In this document: one piece after another, positions 16,165 to 24,491 of the stretch
Position numbering within the stretch: the stretch's first letter is position 1
How the letters are laid out: each line of letters begins with the position of its first letter
DNA from: Peptococcaceae bacterium
GTDB taxonomy: Bacteria; Bacillota; DSM-12270; Thermacetogeniales; Thermacetogeniaceae
DNA length: 63,708 nucleotides
Reading direction: 5' to 3'
NCBI GenBank assembly: GCA_023249405.1
Contig: JAHFCR010000008.1
Coordinates: 13,295-77,002, forward strand
Notes under the pieces: model-generated
Told to the model about the DNA's origin: nothing
Databases searched by the model: none
What the model saw: the letters and a program-made list of their open reading frames with translations, nothing else
Program-made: the position numbers and the translations under genes

Positions 16165-17607
16165 CTACTCGTACCAGCGGGCATCCCCGGGCACCAGCCC
16201 CGGGAAGTGGGCCCGGAGCTTCTTATCCAGCTCTGCCGGGAATTTTGCCGGGTTTTCCTTGCTGAGGATGCGCTTGGCCTCTTTCAGGGCACGGGCGTGG
16301 GCATCCGGACGCCCCTCATCCTCCCAGCGGCCGCGCATCTCGCGGGTGGCCACCTTGGGCAGGACGGCGGCAGTGCGCATGTTCTTCAGGGTATGCTTCT
16401 CGTCCATGTATGAGCCTCCCGGACCTACCTTGGCGATCAGGTCGAGGCACAGGTTCTCCTCGCTGAACTCCATGCCGCGCTTGATCCGCTTCAGCATCAT
16501 GGAGATCTCGTTATCGATCACCATCTTGGCAAAGTCAAAGGCCATCAAGCTGCTCAGGAGACCGCCCATGTTGAACAGGTCGGCTCCCGCCAGCAGTGCC
16601 GCCGTGACGTTCATGCCGGTCTCGTAACCGGACTGGGCGTCATTGGAGTGGGCATTGGTCAGCCCGATATAGCCGCCTGACGGAACATTGTAGTAGCGGG
16701 CCATCTCGGTGTGCGCCATCTGCAAAATGCCGGTCTCGATGGCGCCGGGGGCATAGTTGCCGCTGCGCATATCGGCCACGGTCGACAGCACGGCGTAGAT
16801 CAGCGGGGCGCCCGGACGGATCAACTGGATCAACGTGCTCAGCGCCAGGAATTCGGCGTTGCCGAGTGCCAGCGTTCCCATCAGGCTCATCGGAGAGGTC
16901 ATACCGGCGTTGGGCACCACCGTGCCGTATACCGGCAACCCTTTTTCGGTCAGGTAGACCACCGACTCGGTGGACTCCACGTCCATGGTCAACGGGGAGA
17001 CGACCGGACAGTAATGATGATTGATAAAGGGGCGCTCATAGTAAGCCTCTTTGCTGCCGGCAATGGTGGAGCCCAGGTCCAGCACCTGCTCCAGGTCACT
17101 GATGGCCGGTGTGTTGCTGCGCACCGGCTTCAGACAGTTCTTCAGGGCCGGGTAGAAGCGGGACAGGCTGAACATGCCAGCCGGCGCATCGTCCGCCAGG
17201 GTGGAGATGGAGAAGACGTCGAACCCCGGCAATTCATTGAACAGATAGGCGATGTTGGCGATGTCTCCGGAGGTGGCGCGCCGCTCCTCACCGGTGACCG
17301 GGTCGATGATGTTGGGGGCGGAGCTGCCGGTCACCACAATCGGCCGGTCGCCGGGAATTGTCCGGTCAAATTTCGGGTCGCGGGCGGTAAAGGTGTAGGT
17401 CGGAGGGTAAGACTGACGGCACGATTCCACGACCCGCCGCGGCAGCTTGACCAGGCCGGTGCTGGCATCGACGGAGCAGCCCCCCCTGGCGAAATAGTCC
17501 CGCGCCTTCTGATTGCGCACCAGCAGGCCGATCTTCTCCAGAATCTCCAGCGAGGCCTCGTGAACCCGTTCGATCTCCTGACGGGAGAAGTAATTGGTAA
17601 AATCCAT
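16165..17607 (-). CDS. MttB-family methyltransferase without pyrrolysine (MtgB-like)
   Basis: A 480-residue member of the trimethylamine methyltransferase superfamily. Where Pyl-MttB has an amber codon this protein reads YIGLTNAHSNDAQSGYE, with no UAG, so it belongs to the non-Pyl group that includes glycine betaine, proline betaine and carnitine demethylases. I start at ATG 17607 (AAGGGAATGTGAGAAC upstream). Its substrate is probably a quaternary amine but cannot be named from sequence. It stops at TAG (16167-16165) with TAA seven codons later. It is cotranscribed with a kinase-fold protein, a corrinoid protein and an MtrH/AcsE-like enzyme. Confidence 0.9.
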   Translation of the reverse strand: MDFTNYFSRQEIERVHEASLEILEKIGLLVRNQKARDYFARGGCSVDASTGLVKLPRRVVESCRQSYPPTYTFTARDPKFDRTIPGDRPIVVTGSSAPNIIDPVTGEERRATSGDIANIAYLFNELPGFDVFSISTLADDAPAGMFSLSRFYPALKNCLKPVRSNTPAISDLEQVLDLGSTIAGSKEAYYERPFINHHYCPVVSPLTMDVESTESVVYLTEKGLPVYGTVVPNAGMTSPMSLMGTLALGNAEFLALSTLIQLIRPGAPLIYAVLSTVADMRSGNYAPGAIETGILQMAHTEMARYYNVPSGGYIGLTNAHSNDAQSGYETGMNVTAALLAGADLFNMGGLLSSLMAFDFAKMVIDNEISMMLKRIKRGMEFSEENLCLDLIAKVGPGGSYMDEKHTLKNMRTAAVLPKVATREMRGRWEDEGRPDAHARALKEAKRILSKENPAKFPAELDKKLRAHFPGLVPGDARWYE

Positions 17608-17665
17608 GTTCTCACATTCCCTTCTTTTTGATGACATTTTAGTAATGCATCCGTGGCCGGTCCGG

Positions 17666-18874
17666 TTAGATCCGCTCCGCTATACCGGCAATCTCCCGGC
17701 GGTGGGCATCGATCCAGTTCATCAGCTTGACCTGGTGCGTCAGGTAGACCTGGTACTCGTATTCGTTCATGGTCGTATCGCCGTAATAGGCCCGCAGGCA
17801 CCAGAAGATCAGGTACATGTTGCCGGCATCCAGTATGGTCACCAGGTGCTTCTTCTCCACCTCGTTCAGCGGGGCCAGCCCGCCCAGTTCCCGCAGCTTC
17901 TGCTGGTATGCCTTCAGAAAAATCTCACACTGGTCCAGCATCAGGGTGCCGTCCAGTTCGTCGATCCAGTTGCCGCAGAAATAGACCAGGCCGAGGCCGA
18001 TGTCGAACATGCGCAGGTCGATCTTCGACCAGTCGAAGTCGAACAGCCCCACTACCTTGCCATCCTGGAACTTCTCGTTGCCAGGATGAAAATCGCAGTG
18101 TACCGGGATAAACGGCATCTGCGCCAGATCCTGCGGCGGGAACTGGATCCGTTTGATGGCGGCGAGGATGGAATCCAGGTTCTTCAGATAGTAGGAGTGG
18201 AAGCGGTTGCTGATATCGGTGGCGGCATACTCCTTGAAGATGGCGGGCAGGGTGGGAATCAGTTCCGCAATCTGGAGTTCGACCCGCTCCAGTCCGGCCG
18301 GGTCGAAGTTCCTGGCGCCGTTGTGAAAGGCGGCGAGCATCTCGGCGCTGCTGGCATATTCCTCGTCTGTCAGCAGATTGTCCACCCAGGTATACTTGTC
18401 CTCGCCCGGGAGGTACTCGTAGACAGCGAAGTAGCGATGCTCGTTCGAGCCCTGTCCGCCCCCCTCGGCGATCTTGACGAAGGTCTTGCCGCCCCGGGTC
18501 TTGAGCAGGTTGGCGGCGATGGAGAGCCCGTTTTCGATGGCAAACATGATCAGCTTATGCTCGAACAGGATCTCCTGCTCGACGATGCCGTCCTTGTATT
18601 TCCTGATAAAATACTCGTACCGCCGGCCGTCCTTTTCTGTATAAATGCCAAAGCTGCGGTTGACGTAACCCCCGAAGATCTCGTAGACTGCCGTCACTTT
18701 GCCGAGGTCGTAATTATTTTCGACTACCTCGACGATCTGATTTCTGAGCAGCGAGAAGTCCAGCGCCGTGAAGAAATCAGCGGCGATCGTCCGCAGCGTC
18801 TGGCTCTGTACCAACAGATTGGCCATCTGCGAAGAATCGAGCGGTTGCAGGTTTTGCATTTTGCTAGTATCCAT
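17666..18874 (-). CDS. aminoglycoside/choline kinase-fold phosphotransferase
   Basis: A protein of about 402 residues with the APH/choline kinase fold. Seen: a glycine-rich N-lobe (IFGGYVNRSFGIY), the lysine-containing strand YFIRKYK, the catalytic loop VHCDFHPGN and the metal motif LFDFDWSKID. The first ATG of the frame (18889) contains the ribosome binding site (AAGGAGG), so the real start is ATG 18874. The next gene on the strand is the MttB-like methyltransferase, 58 bases downstream. A second protein of this fold sits near Pyl-mttB. It may phosphorylate the hydroxylated amine substrate, but the substrate is unknown. Confidence 0.8.
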   Translation of the reverse strand: MDTSKMQNLQPLDSSQMANLLVQSQTLRTIAADFFTALDFSLLRNQIVEVVENNYDLGKVTAVYEIFGGYVNRSFGIYTEKDGRRYEYFIRKYKDGIVEQEILFEHKLIMFAIENGLSIAANLLKTRGGKTFVKIAEGGGQGSNEHRYFAVYEYLPGEDKYTWVDNLLTDEEYASSAEMLAAFHNGARNFDPAGLERVELQIAELIPTLPAIFKEYAATDISNRFHSYYLKNLDSILAAIKRIQFPPQDLAQMPFIPVHCDFHPGNEKFQDGKVVGLFDFDWSKIDLRMFDIGLGLVYFCGNWIDELDGTLMLDQCEIFLKAYQQKLRELGGLAPLNEVEKKHLVTILDAGNMYLIFWCLRAYYGDTTMNEYEYQVYLTHQVKLMNWIDAHRREIAGIAERI

Positions 18875-19491
18875 AATGGCCTCCTTCATAAAGTGTCAAA
18901 CCCGGTCCCAGATCACGATCAAGCCAGTCATGTTTATGCCCTGTCATGCTGCCGGTTTGTTGTTTTAACTGGAAACCCGAAGGTTCTCTCCGCCTTTTTT
19001 ACCATTCCCCCTTTTCGGCAAGATATTTGTCTATAAATTTGTTTATTGCCAGAATTCCCGCCAGGCAGAATCTAAGGATCATCAATACGCATACAGTCAG
19101 ATTGTTCAATAGTCAGCAGGGCCAAACCTCTGGACAATTTTGCTCACAGATGGCATATCTTGCGAAGTTACTGTCAGTGACTTTTTCTATCAGCAGCTGC
19201 GCTCTTGACAGGCCCCGGTATTGCCATGAGCGCTATCCCGGCCCCGAAATGTCGTTGATGGTCTGCGCCGGCTATGGCCCGATGTTCAACCCCGATAACA
19301 GCCGGCCGATAATTTTAAGCATTTCCTGCTCGGGAGCCATCTCGATCAGGAGGTCAAAAACCTGCTCCAGCAGCTTCTTTTCCGGAACGGCCAGCCCGAC
19401 AGAACGATTCAACACCCGGTACTTGGTATCATTGGGCGGCGAATTACCTCTGCAACTCCTCATCATCGAATCTTGCCCGAACTATTACAGC
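18875..19491. other. non-coding gap with a CTGTCAG site and a dispersed repeat
   Basis: About 615 bases between eutP and the kinase-fold gene. It holds one copy of a 50-bp dispersed repeat (19121-19170), directly followed by GTTACTGTCAGTGA (19167-19180), which is like the regulatory motif seen elsewhere. A 64-codon minus-strand frame (19272-19466) has no convincing homology or ribosome site, so I do not call it. Confidence 0.5.
19121..19170. repeat. 50-bp dispersed repeat, copy 1
   Basis: It starts GCCAAACCTCTGGAC and ends ATCTTGCGAAGTTA. The copy at 50591-50640 has the same length and spacing, with about 39 of 50 bases identical and the two ends best conserved. Nature unknown; it could be a remnant of a mobile or REP-type element. 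Confidence 0.55.
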
Positions 19492-19944
19492 TCAGTGATT
19501 CTGGCGCCGGTCGATCGACAGCAATCTCCGGCCCAGCTCTTCATAACCGGCGCCGGTCACGGCCGAAGTCAGGTAAAACGGCTGCTGCAGGCCGGCCTGT
19601 GCCAGCAACGAGACCGCTCTTTCAGGGTTGGCTTCCGGGAGATCGATCTTGGTGACCACCCCCACCACCGGCTTGGTAAAGACCTTGGTGAAGCCGGGAG
19701 GATAGATCGCCCGGGCCGCCTTGGCATCCTGCAAGGCCCAGATCTCCGACACCATGTGGCTGGCATCGATCAGCACGTGGTAGTAGCGGGGTATCTCCAG
19801 GTACTCCCCCGGGCAGTCGATGAAGGCCTCCGTGTAGGTCAGGACCTGGGTTTTGGGCGCCTTGCCGGTGTTATTGGACATGCGCATCTTGAGCGAGGTC
19901 TTGCCGGCGCCGACCCCGCCGATCAACAGGATTCTCCCGGCCAT
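19492..19944 (-). CDS. eutP: EutP/PduV-type small GTPase-like protein
   Basis: A 150-residue P-loop protein of the EutP/PduV family associated with microcompartments; EutP has been described as an acetate kinase-like or GTPase protein. Seen: Walker A GGVGAGKTS, DCPGEY in place of the switch DxxG, and TKID for the base-specificity motif. It begins as TGATG overlap with eutS. It lies about 11 kb from the main shell operon, with a transporter and methyltransferase genes between. Confidence 0.9.
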   Translation of the reverse strand: MAGRILLIGGVGAGKTSLKMRMSNNTGKAPKTQVLTYTEAFIDCPGEYLEIPRYYHVLIDASHMVSEIWALQDAKAARAIYPPGFTKVFTKPVVGVVTKIDLPEANPERAVSLLAQAGLQQPFYLTSAVTGAGYEELGRRLLSIDRRQNH

Positions 19945-20306
19945 CAGCTTCTGGTCACTTCCGTGGAGGTGAAACCCAGGATGGTCACCAGGGTGGCCAC
20001 GGCGGCCCTGATGGCAGTCTCCACATCCGCCACTGGTCCGGTGATGATCAGCGACCCCGTAAAGCGGTCGACAAAGCCGATCTCGATGTCCCCGGCCTTG
20101 GAGGCGGCATCAGCGGCGATGATCGCCGCCTCGCTGGGGGTGATGGTCATGATACCGATGGCGCCCTCATTGCCGATCCCCAGGCGCTCGTGGATGCCGC
20201 CCAGGGGATTGGGAATGATGTGAGCCATGGTCACCTGTTTGCCAGGCACATATTCCTGAATGATGCGTTGCTTTTCGGGCTTATCTTCGGACAAGCTTCC
20301 CCTCAC
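19944..20306 (-). CDS. eutS: BMC shell protein EutS
   Basis: A circularly permuted BMC-domain hexamer protein of the shell edge type. Seen: IIQEYVPGKQVTMAHIIPNP at the N-terminus and then GAIGIMTITPSEAAIIAADAASKAGDIEIGFVDR, hallmarks of EutS/PduU. The start is GTG 20306 or TTG 20294 (GAGGGGAAGC before it). The protein ends in TGA overlapping the eutP start. It presumably contributes to the microcompartment encoded at 36-48 kb. Confidence 0.92.
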   Translation of the reverse strand: MRGSLSEDKPEKQRIIQEYVPGKQVTMAHIIPNPLGGIHERLGIGNEGAIGIMTITPSEAAIIAADAASKAGDIEIGFVDRFTGSLIITGPVADVETAIRAAVATLVTILGFTSTEVTRS

Positions 20307-20338
20307 CCCTCTGGACTATCTAAACAGCCCTCCGGCAC

Positions 20339-22369
20339 TCAAGCAGGGCTGTCATTCGGATCGCCGGCATCCCGGACGCTCCCGGCCGCATCTTTAGAAC
20401 CGGCAGGCATCCCTTCTTGATCGTTCCCGCTGCCCATATCATCCAGAGAGAACGGCAGCACTGAGACGACGATGTTCTTCTCGTGGAAGAGGGCGTTGGC
20501 GACAAAAATACTGGTGTTGTTGTGCAGCGCCAGGTCCCACCACTTGGTGACGATAAATTGCGGCAACAGCACCGTGATCATATCCCCCGGCCGGGAGGCG
20601 TGCTCCTCGGATTCAATGTACTCGATCAGCGGGCGAACCACCTCACGGTAGGGGGAATGCTTGATGATCAGCGGCACATCGGTGCCGAGTCTCGCCCATT
20701 TGTGGCGCAGCTTGTCGGCCTCGCCGATAAAGGTTTCCACATGAAAGGCCTCGACGTTGGCGCTGATGCTCTTGGCATAACGCAGGGCACTGACCACCAT
20801 GGCGTTGAGGCTGTCGATCGGAACGATCACATGATGAGAATACTTGACCTCGAAGTTGATCCGGGACAATTCCTCATTGGGGATGTTCAGGCGGCAGGCC
20901 ACGCTCTGGTAGTGGCGGTGAATGCCCAGCATTCCCAGGATGATCAGCGGTATTAACAGGACGACGATCCAGGCGCCCATCATAAACTTGGTAACGGCGA
21001 TGATCAGCACGGCGACCAGAGTGACGGCGGCGCCCAATCCGTTGATGAAGGCCTTATAGTGCCAGTGCTCCCCCCTGAGACGCAGCCAGTGCACCAGCAT
21101 CCCCGATTGCGACAGGGTGAACGAGGTGAATACGCCGACCGCGTAGAGCGGGATCAGCAGGTGGGTGTCCCCCCGAAAGATGACGATCAGGACCGACGCC
21201 AGTACGGCCAGCACCAGGATGCCGTTGGAGAAGTTCAACCGGTGGCCGCGCAGGGCCAGCTGCCGGGGGACATAGCGGTCCTGGGCGATCACCGACAGCA
21301 GGATCGGAAAGCCGGCAAAGGCGGTGTTGGCCGCCATCGCCAGGATCACGGCGGTAGTCGCCTGAATGACATAGAAGATCCAGCCTTTGCCGAAGACATC
21401 GAATGCCAGTTGAGCCGTGACCGTGATGTACGGATTGGGCACGGCCTGATAGACTCGGGCCAGCCAGGCCACGCCGAAGAAGGTCGCGAAAACGGACAGC
21501 CCGAGCAGCGCATAGGTGGCCTGCGCATGCTTGATGCTGGGACGCTCGAAGTTGGGTACGGCGTTGCTGACCGCCTCCACCCCGGTAACTGCAGCACAGC
21601 CGGAGGAGAAGGCCCTGAGAATCAGGAATACGAAAGCCGCCTGGTCCAGCGGAGTCAGCGATACCGGAGGCAGGTTGGGGATCAGGGTCTGCCCGGTAAA
21701 ATGGCCGGTGGCAAACTTGATCATGCCGGCGATCACCAGGGCCATAATAGCCGCGATAAAAACGTAGGTGGGCAGGCTGAAGACCCGCGAGGACTCCCTG
21801 ACACCCCGCAGGTTGCCGATCACCATCAGGGCAACTATCGCCAGAGAGATGACCACCCGGTCCGGGTAGAGGCCGGGAAAGGCCGAAGTGATGGCGGCAG
21901 TGCCGGCGGCGATGCTCACCGCCACAGTCAGCGTGTAATCGACCGCCAGTGAGGCCCCGGCGATCAGGCCGTAGTTCCGCCCCAGGTTTTCCGAGGCCAC
22001 GATGTAGGCGCCGCCACCGTTCGGATAGGCCGCCACCGTCTGCCGGTAGGAAAAAACGAGGATGAACAAGAGCAAAACGATGATACCGGCGATGCGGGGC
22101 ATCCAAAGATAGGAGGCGGCGCCGATCGCCGGCGCCAGGATATACAGCATCTCGTCCACGGCGTAGGCCACCGAGGAGATGGCATCGCTGGCCAGGATCG
22201 GCAAGCCCCACAACACGTTGTATTTTTCATCGCCCAACTGAGTGTTGGCGAGCTTCTCTCCAAGGAGCCAGCGCAGCAGTTGCCTGAACAAGGCCGCGTA
22301 CCCCCATTCGTTTTCTAAAACAGACCAGAGAATAGATGCATTGAATCCGTCAACAGCCCGCCTGCTCAA
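20339..22369 (-). CDS. APC-superfamily transporter (KimA/potassium importer-like)
   Basis: A large polytopic membrane protein with about 12 transmembrane helices (first about 500 residues) and a cytoplasmic C-terminal domain of about 170. Seen: LASDAISSVAYAVDEML and YRQTVAAYPNGGGAYIVASENLG, typical of KimA/YdaO-type APC proteins, which import potassium. It could equally import another cation or amino compound. The longest frame begins at TTG 22369; a TTG near 22288 has a better GGGGG site and matches the family N-terminus. It ends 32 bases before eutS. No c-di-AMP riboswitch is visible upstream. Confidence 0.8.
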   Translation of the reverse strand: MSRRAVDGFNASILWSVLENEWGYAALFRQLLRWLLGEKLANTQLGDEKYNVLWGLPILASDAISSVAYAVDEMLYILAPAIGAASYLWMPRIAGIIVLLLFILVFSYRQTVAAYPNGGGAYIVASENLGRNYGLIAGASLAVDYTLTVAVSIAAGTAAITSAFPGLYPDRVVISLAIVALMVIGNLRGVRESSRVFSLPTYVFIAAIMALVIAGMIKFATGHFTGQTLIPNLPPVSLTPLDQAAFVFLILRAFSSGCAAVTGVEAVSNAVPNFERPSIKHAQATYALLGLSVFATFFGVAWLARVYQAVPNPYITVTAQLAFDVFGKGWIFYVIQATTAVILAMAANTAFAGFPILLSVIAQDRYVPRQLALRGHRLNFSNGILVLAVLASVLIVIFRGDTHLLIPLYAVGVFTSFTLSQSGMLVHWLRLRGEHWHYKAFINGLGAAVTLVAVLIIAVTKFMMGAWIVVLLIPLIILGMLGIHRHYQSVACRLNIPNEELSRINFEVKYSHHVIVPIDSLNAMVVSALRYAKSISANVEAFHVETFIGEADKLRHKWARLGTDVPLIIKHSPYREVVRPLIEYIESEEHASRPGDMITVLLPQFIVTKWWDLALHNNTSIFVANALFHEKNIVVSVLPFSLDDMGSGNDQEGMPAGSKDAAGSVRDAGDPNDSPA

Positions 22370-22562
22370 TTCAAACTGCAGATCAGACAGGGCTGGAAGG
22401 AAAGCTGCGCATAATCCGCAACATTATCCTCCCCGGCCAGTCTGAAAAGCTCTTAATGCACCGGCGCTGCCGGTTCCGCAAGTGCGAACCGGATTGCTTC
22501 ATTAACCATGTTGCACAGATTGCGGCTATTTTACACTTTTTGAAGCGACATTTTCAAACAGC

Positions 22563-23564
22563 CTAATGACCCGCTGCCTTTGTCTGAAAAACCACGCTGT
22601 CGTTATCGATGCGGATCGCTTCAATATAGGAGTCGAAGTCCGGTTCGTTCATCAGGGCCACACAGCGGTTGAAGCGGTTCAGTCCATACGGCCAGTAATC
22701 CTCTCTTGGCTTGCCGGTGGCGATCTGCAGCAGCGCCCAGACTGACCACAGCACGTCGCACAGGAACTTGTGCATAACCACCAGGCCATACTGTTTCCTG
22801 GTTACTTTGCCGCCAAAATACTCACATAGAAAGATGCTCTCTTCCTCTTTGGTCAGGTTGTTCTCGATGCTGAAGTCGCCGAGGTCGAACATCGGGTCGT
22901 TCATTCCCGAATACTCCCAGTCAATCAGGTACATGCCGGTCTTGCTGACCAGGAAGTTCTCGGGCAGAGGGTCGTTGTGGCTCGGCACGAAAGCCTGGGG
23001 GCGCACCTGGAACAGCTGCTTGATCTCCTCGACCTTCCTGGTCAGGTTGTCATATCCGTCGAACAACTCGGCATTTTTCTGTTCCAGTAAATCATTATAA
23101 CCGTCCGTGACCTTGATCGGGTCAAAGACGCTCAGGAACTCCCGGCCACAGGTATGGTACTTGTGGAAGATCCGGGCCGCCTGTTTTAAATTCTCCGCTT
23201 CCTTGAAGTCGGCTATATGCAGTGTCTGGCAATCGTCGACATACTTGCAGACCTGGTCGCCGGTGGCAACGTTGTAATAGATGATCGGGGCGTTGATATT
23301 CATCTCAGCCATCATGGAGGCGTTGTGCTGCTCGGCCTTGCGGTCGAGGTATTCGAGGGTGCCGTCGCCGGCCACCCTGAGGGCATAGGTGACGTTGTCC
23401 ACGGTGACCTTGAAGTTGTAGTTGGTCAATCCGCCGGGCAGGGTCTCGATGTTGTTGATGCGGGCGTTCTTGTCAGCGAAGAAGGGTATCTCGCTGGTCA
23501 TCTTGATCACCCTGGAGATCAGGCTCAGGCTGATCGGGCCGTCTACTACGATTGTCTCTTCCAC
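22563..23564 (-). CDS. choline/ethanolamine kinase-like phosphotransferase
   Basis: A 333-residue protein of the choline kinase/APH fold. Seen: N-lobe LPGGLTNYNFKVTV, strand YALRVAG, catalytic loop PSHNDPLPENFLV and metal site YLIDWEYSGMNDPMFDLGDF. These are very close to bacterial choline kinase-like (LicA-type) proteins. I choose GTG 23564, with AGGAGGA 12 bases upstream. It ends in TAG. It lies 160 bases after the corrinoid gene of mttB, with a terminator between. An enzyme phosphorylating choline or dimethylethanolamine would fit the locus, but this is inference. Confidence 0.82.
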   Translation of the reverse strand: MEETIVVDGPISLSLISRVIKMTSEIPFFADKNARINNIETLPGGLTNYNFKVTVDNVTYALRVAGDGTLEYLDRKAEQHNASMMAEMNINAPIIYYNVATGDQVCKYVDDCQTLHIADFKEAENLKQAARIFHKYHTCGREFLSVFDPIKVTDGYNDLLEQKNAELFDGYDNLTRKVEEIKQLFQVRPQAFVPSHNDPLPENFLVSKTGMYLIDWEYSGMNDPMFDLGDFSIENNLTKEEESIFLCEYFGGKVTRKQYGLVVMHKFLCDVLWSVWALLQIATGKPREDYWPYGLNRFNRCVALMNEPDFDSYIEAIRIDNDSVVFQTKAAGH

Positions 23565-23591
23565 CGCTCGTTGTCTCCTCCTATACTTGTG

Positions 23592-23607
23592 GTTGCCGAT
23601 CGGCAAC
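23592..23607. promoter_or_regulatory. 16-bp perfect palindrome upstream of the choline-kinase-like gene
   Basis: GTTGCCGATCGGCAAC lies about 28 bases before the GTG start and just after the terminator. It is a candidate operator or short hairpin in the 5' untranslated region. Confidence 0.45.
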
Positions 23608-23627
23608 TTGACTGTACCCTTAGCGCT

Positions 23628-23695
23628 AAAAATGCGGCCCTACTTCGTTTTGATCCGGTTGTTGTTATTGTTCTGCCAGTTCAAGAAGTAGGGCT
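23628..23695 (-). terminator. intrinsic terminator between mttB-corrinoid genes and the kinase-like gene
   Basis: On the minus strand GCCCTACTTC (23694-23685) pairs with GAAGTAGGGC (23646-23637) across a 38-base loop, and TTTTT (23632-23628) follows after CGCA. It probably ends or attenuates the mttB transcript. Confidence 0.65.
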
Positions 23696-23723
23696 ATATG
23701 TGGCATTTAACGGTCTTCAGCTG

Positions 23724-24362
23724 CTATTTGACGCTCAGGAGTTCCCGGCAGAGGTCGGTAGCTGCAGCGGCGTCCGGCGCAAAGCCATCGGCGCCGATCA
23801 GATCGGCAAATTCCTGGGAGATCGGCGCTCCGCCGACCACGATCTTGACCTTGTCGCGCAGCCCTTCCTCGACGATCAGGTCGATCGTCTCTTTCATAAA
23901 CGGCATGGTGGTCGTCAGCAGGGCTGACAGCCCGACGATGTCCGGTTCGTGCTCGTCGATCGCATCCAAAAACTGCTCCGGGTCGATGTCGATACCCAGG
24001 TTGACCACTGTAAAGCCGGCGCTTTCCAGCATCATCGCCACCAGGTTTTTGCCGATATCGTGCAGGTCGCCCTTGACAGTGCCGATCAGGATCTTGCCGG
24101 AACTCGGCATATCGGCATCGGCGATCAGCGGCTTGACAATCTCCATGGCGGCGCTCATCGTCTTGGCCGACATCAGCACCTCCGGCACGAACATGTCGCA
24201 GGCCTTGAAACGGGCTCCCACCACGTTCATCCCGGCGATCAGCCCCTGGTTGATGATGTCGACCGGGCTCTTGCCATCCTCGATCAGGCTCTTGGTGGCG
24301 CTCTTCACCTGGTCAAACTGCCCTGTAATGACATACTGAGCAAGCTCTTGAAAACTTGCCAT
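23724..24362 (-). CDS. mttC: trimethylamine corrinoid protein (MttC-like)
   Basis: A 212-residue corrinoid carrier encoded directly downstream of Pyl-mttB. It is therefore the expected acceptor of the methyl group from trimethylamine. Seen: helical cap, then GTVKGDLHDIGKN with His101 as cobalt ligand, LGIDIDPEQFL, GLSALLTTTMP and GADGFAPDA. The ATG at 24362 follows AGGAGGAACGATCG; the longer frame to 24404 is not needed. It ends in TAG (23726-23724). Confidence 0.9.
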   Translation of the reverse strand: MASFQELAQYVITGQFDQVKSATKSLIEDGKSPVDIINQGLIAGMNVVGARFKACDMFVPEVLMSAKTMSAAMEIVKPLIADADMPSSGKILIGTVKGDLHDIGKNLVAMMLESAGFTVVNLGIDIDPEQFLDAIDEHEPDIVGLSALLTTTMPFMKETIDLIVEEGLRDKVKIVVGGAPISQEFADLIGADGFAPDAAAATDLCRELLSVK

Positions 24363-24491
24363 CGATCGTTCCTCCTCTGTGATTCGTGGTTGTAAGCGGT
24401 TCATAATCAGGGACTGGCAATCATCAGGTTGTTTCTGCCACAGCGCAGACCATAAGCACTCCCCGTGTCACCAGCCCCATATGAGTCTTGC

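Noticed and set aside
19272-19466. 64-codon frame downstream of eutP
   Set aside because: It looks faintly protein-like (LLEQVFDLLIEMAPEQEML) but has no ribosome site or known homologue and ends at a TAG in non-coding context. Evidence is too thin.
18946-20223. 425-codon plus-strand frame
   Set aside because: It overlaps eutP and eutS on the opposite strand, which have clear family motifs. Its translation is low-complexity shadow sequence.
22450-22530. c-di-AMP (ydaO) riboswitch before the KimA-like gene
   Set aside because: Only a simple CCGGTTCGC/GCGGAACCGG hairpin is visible; the conserved ydaO core is absent.
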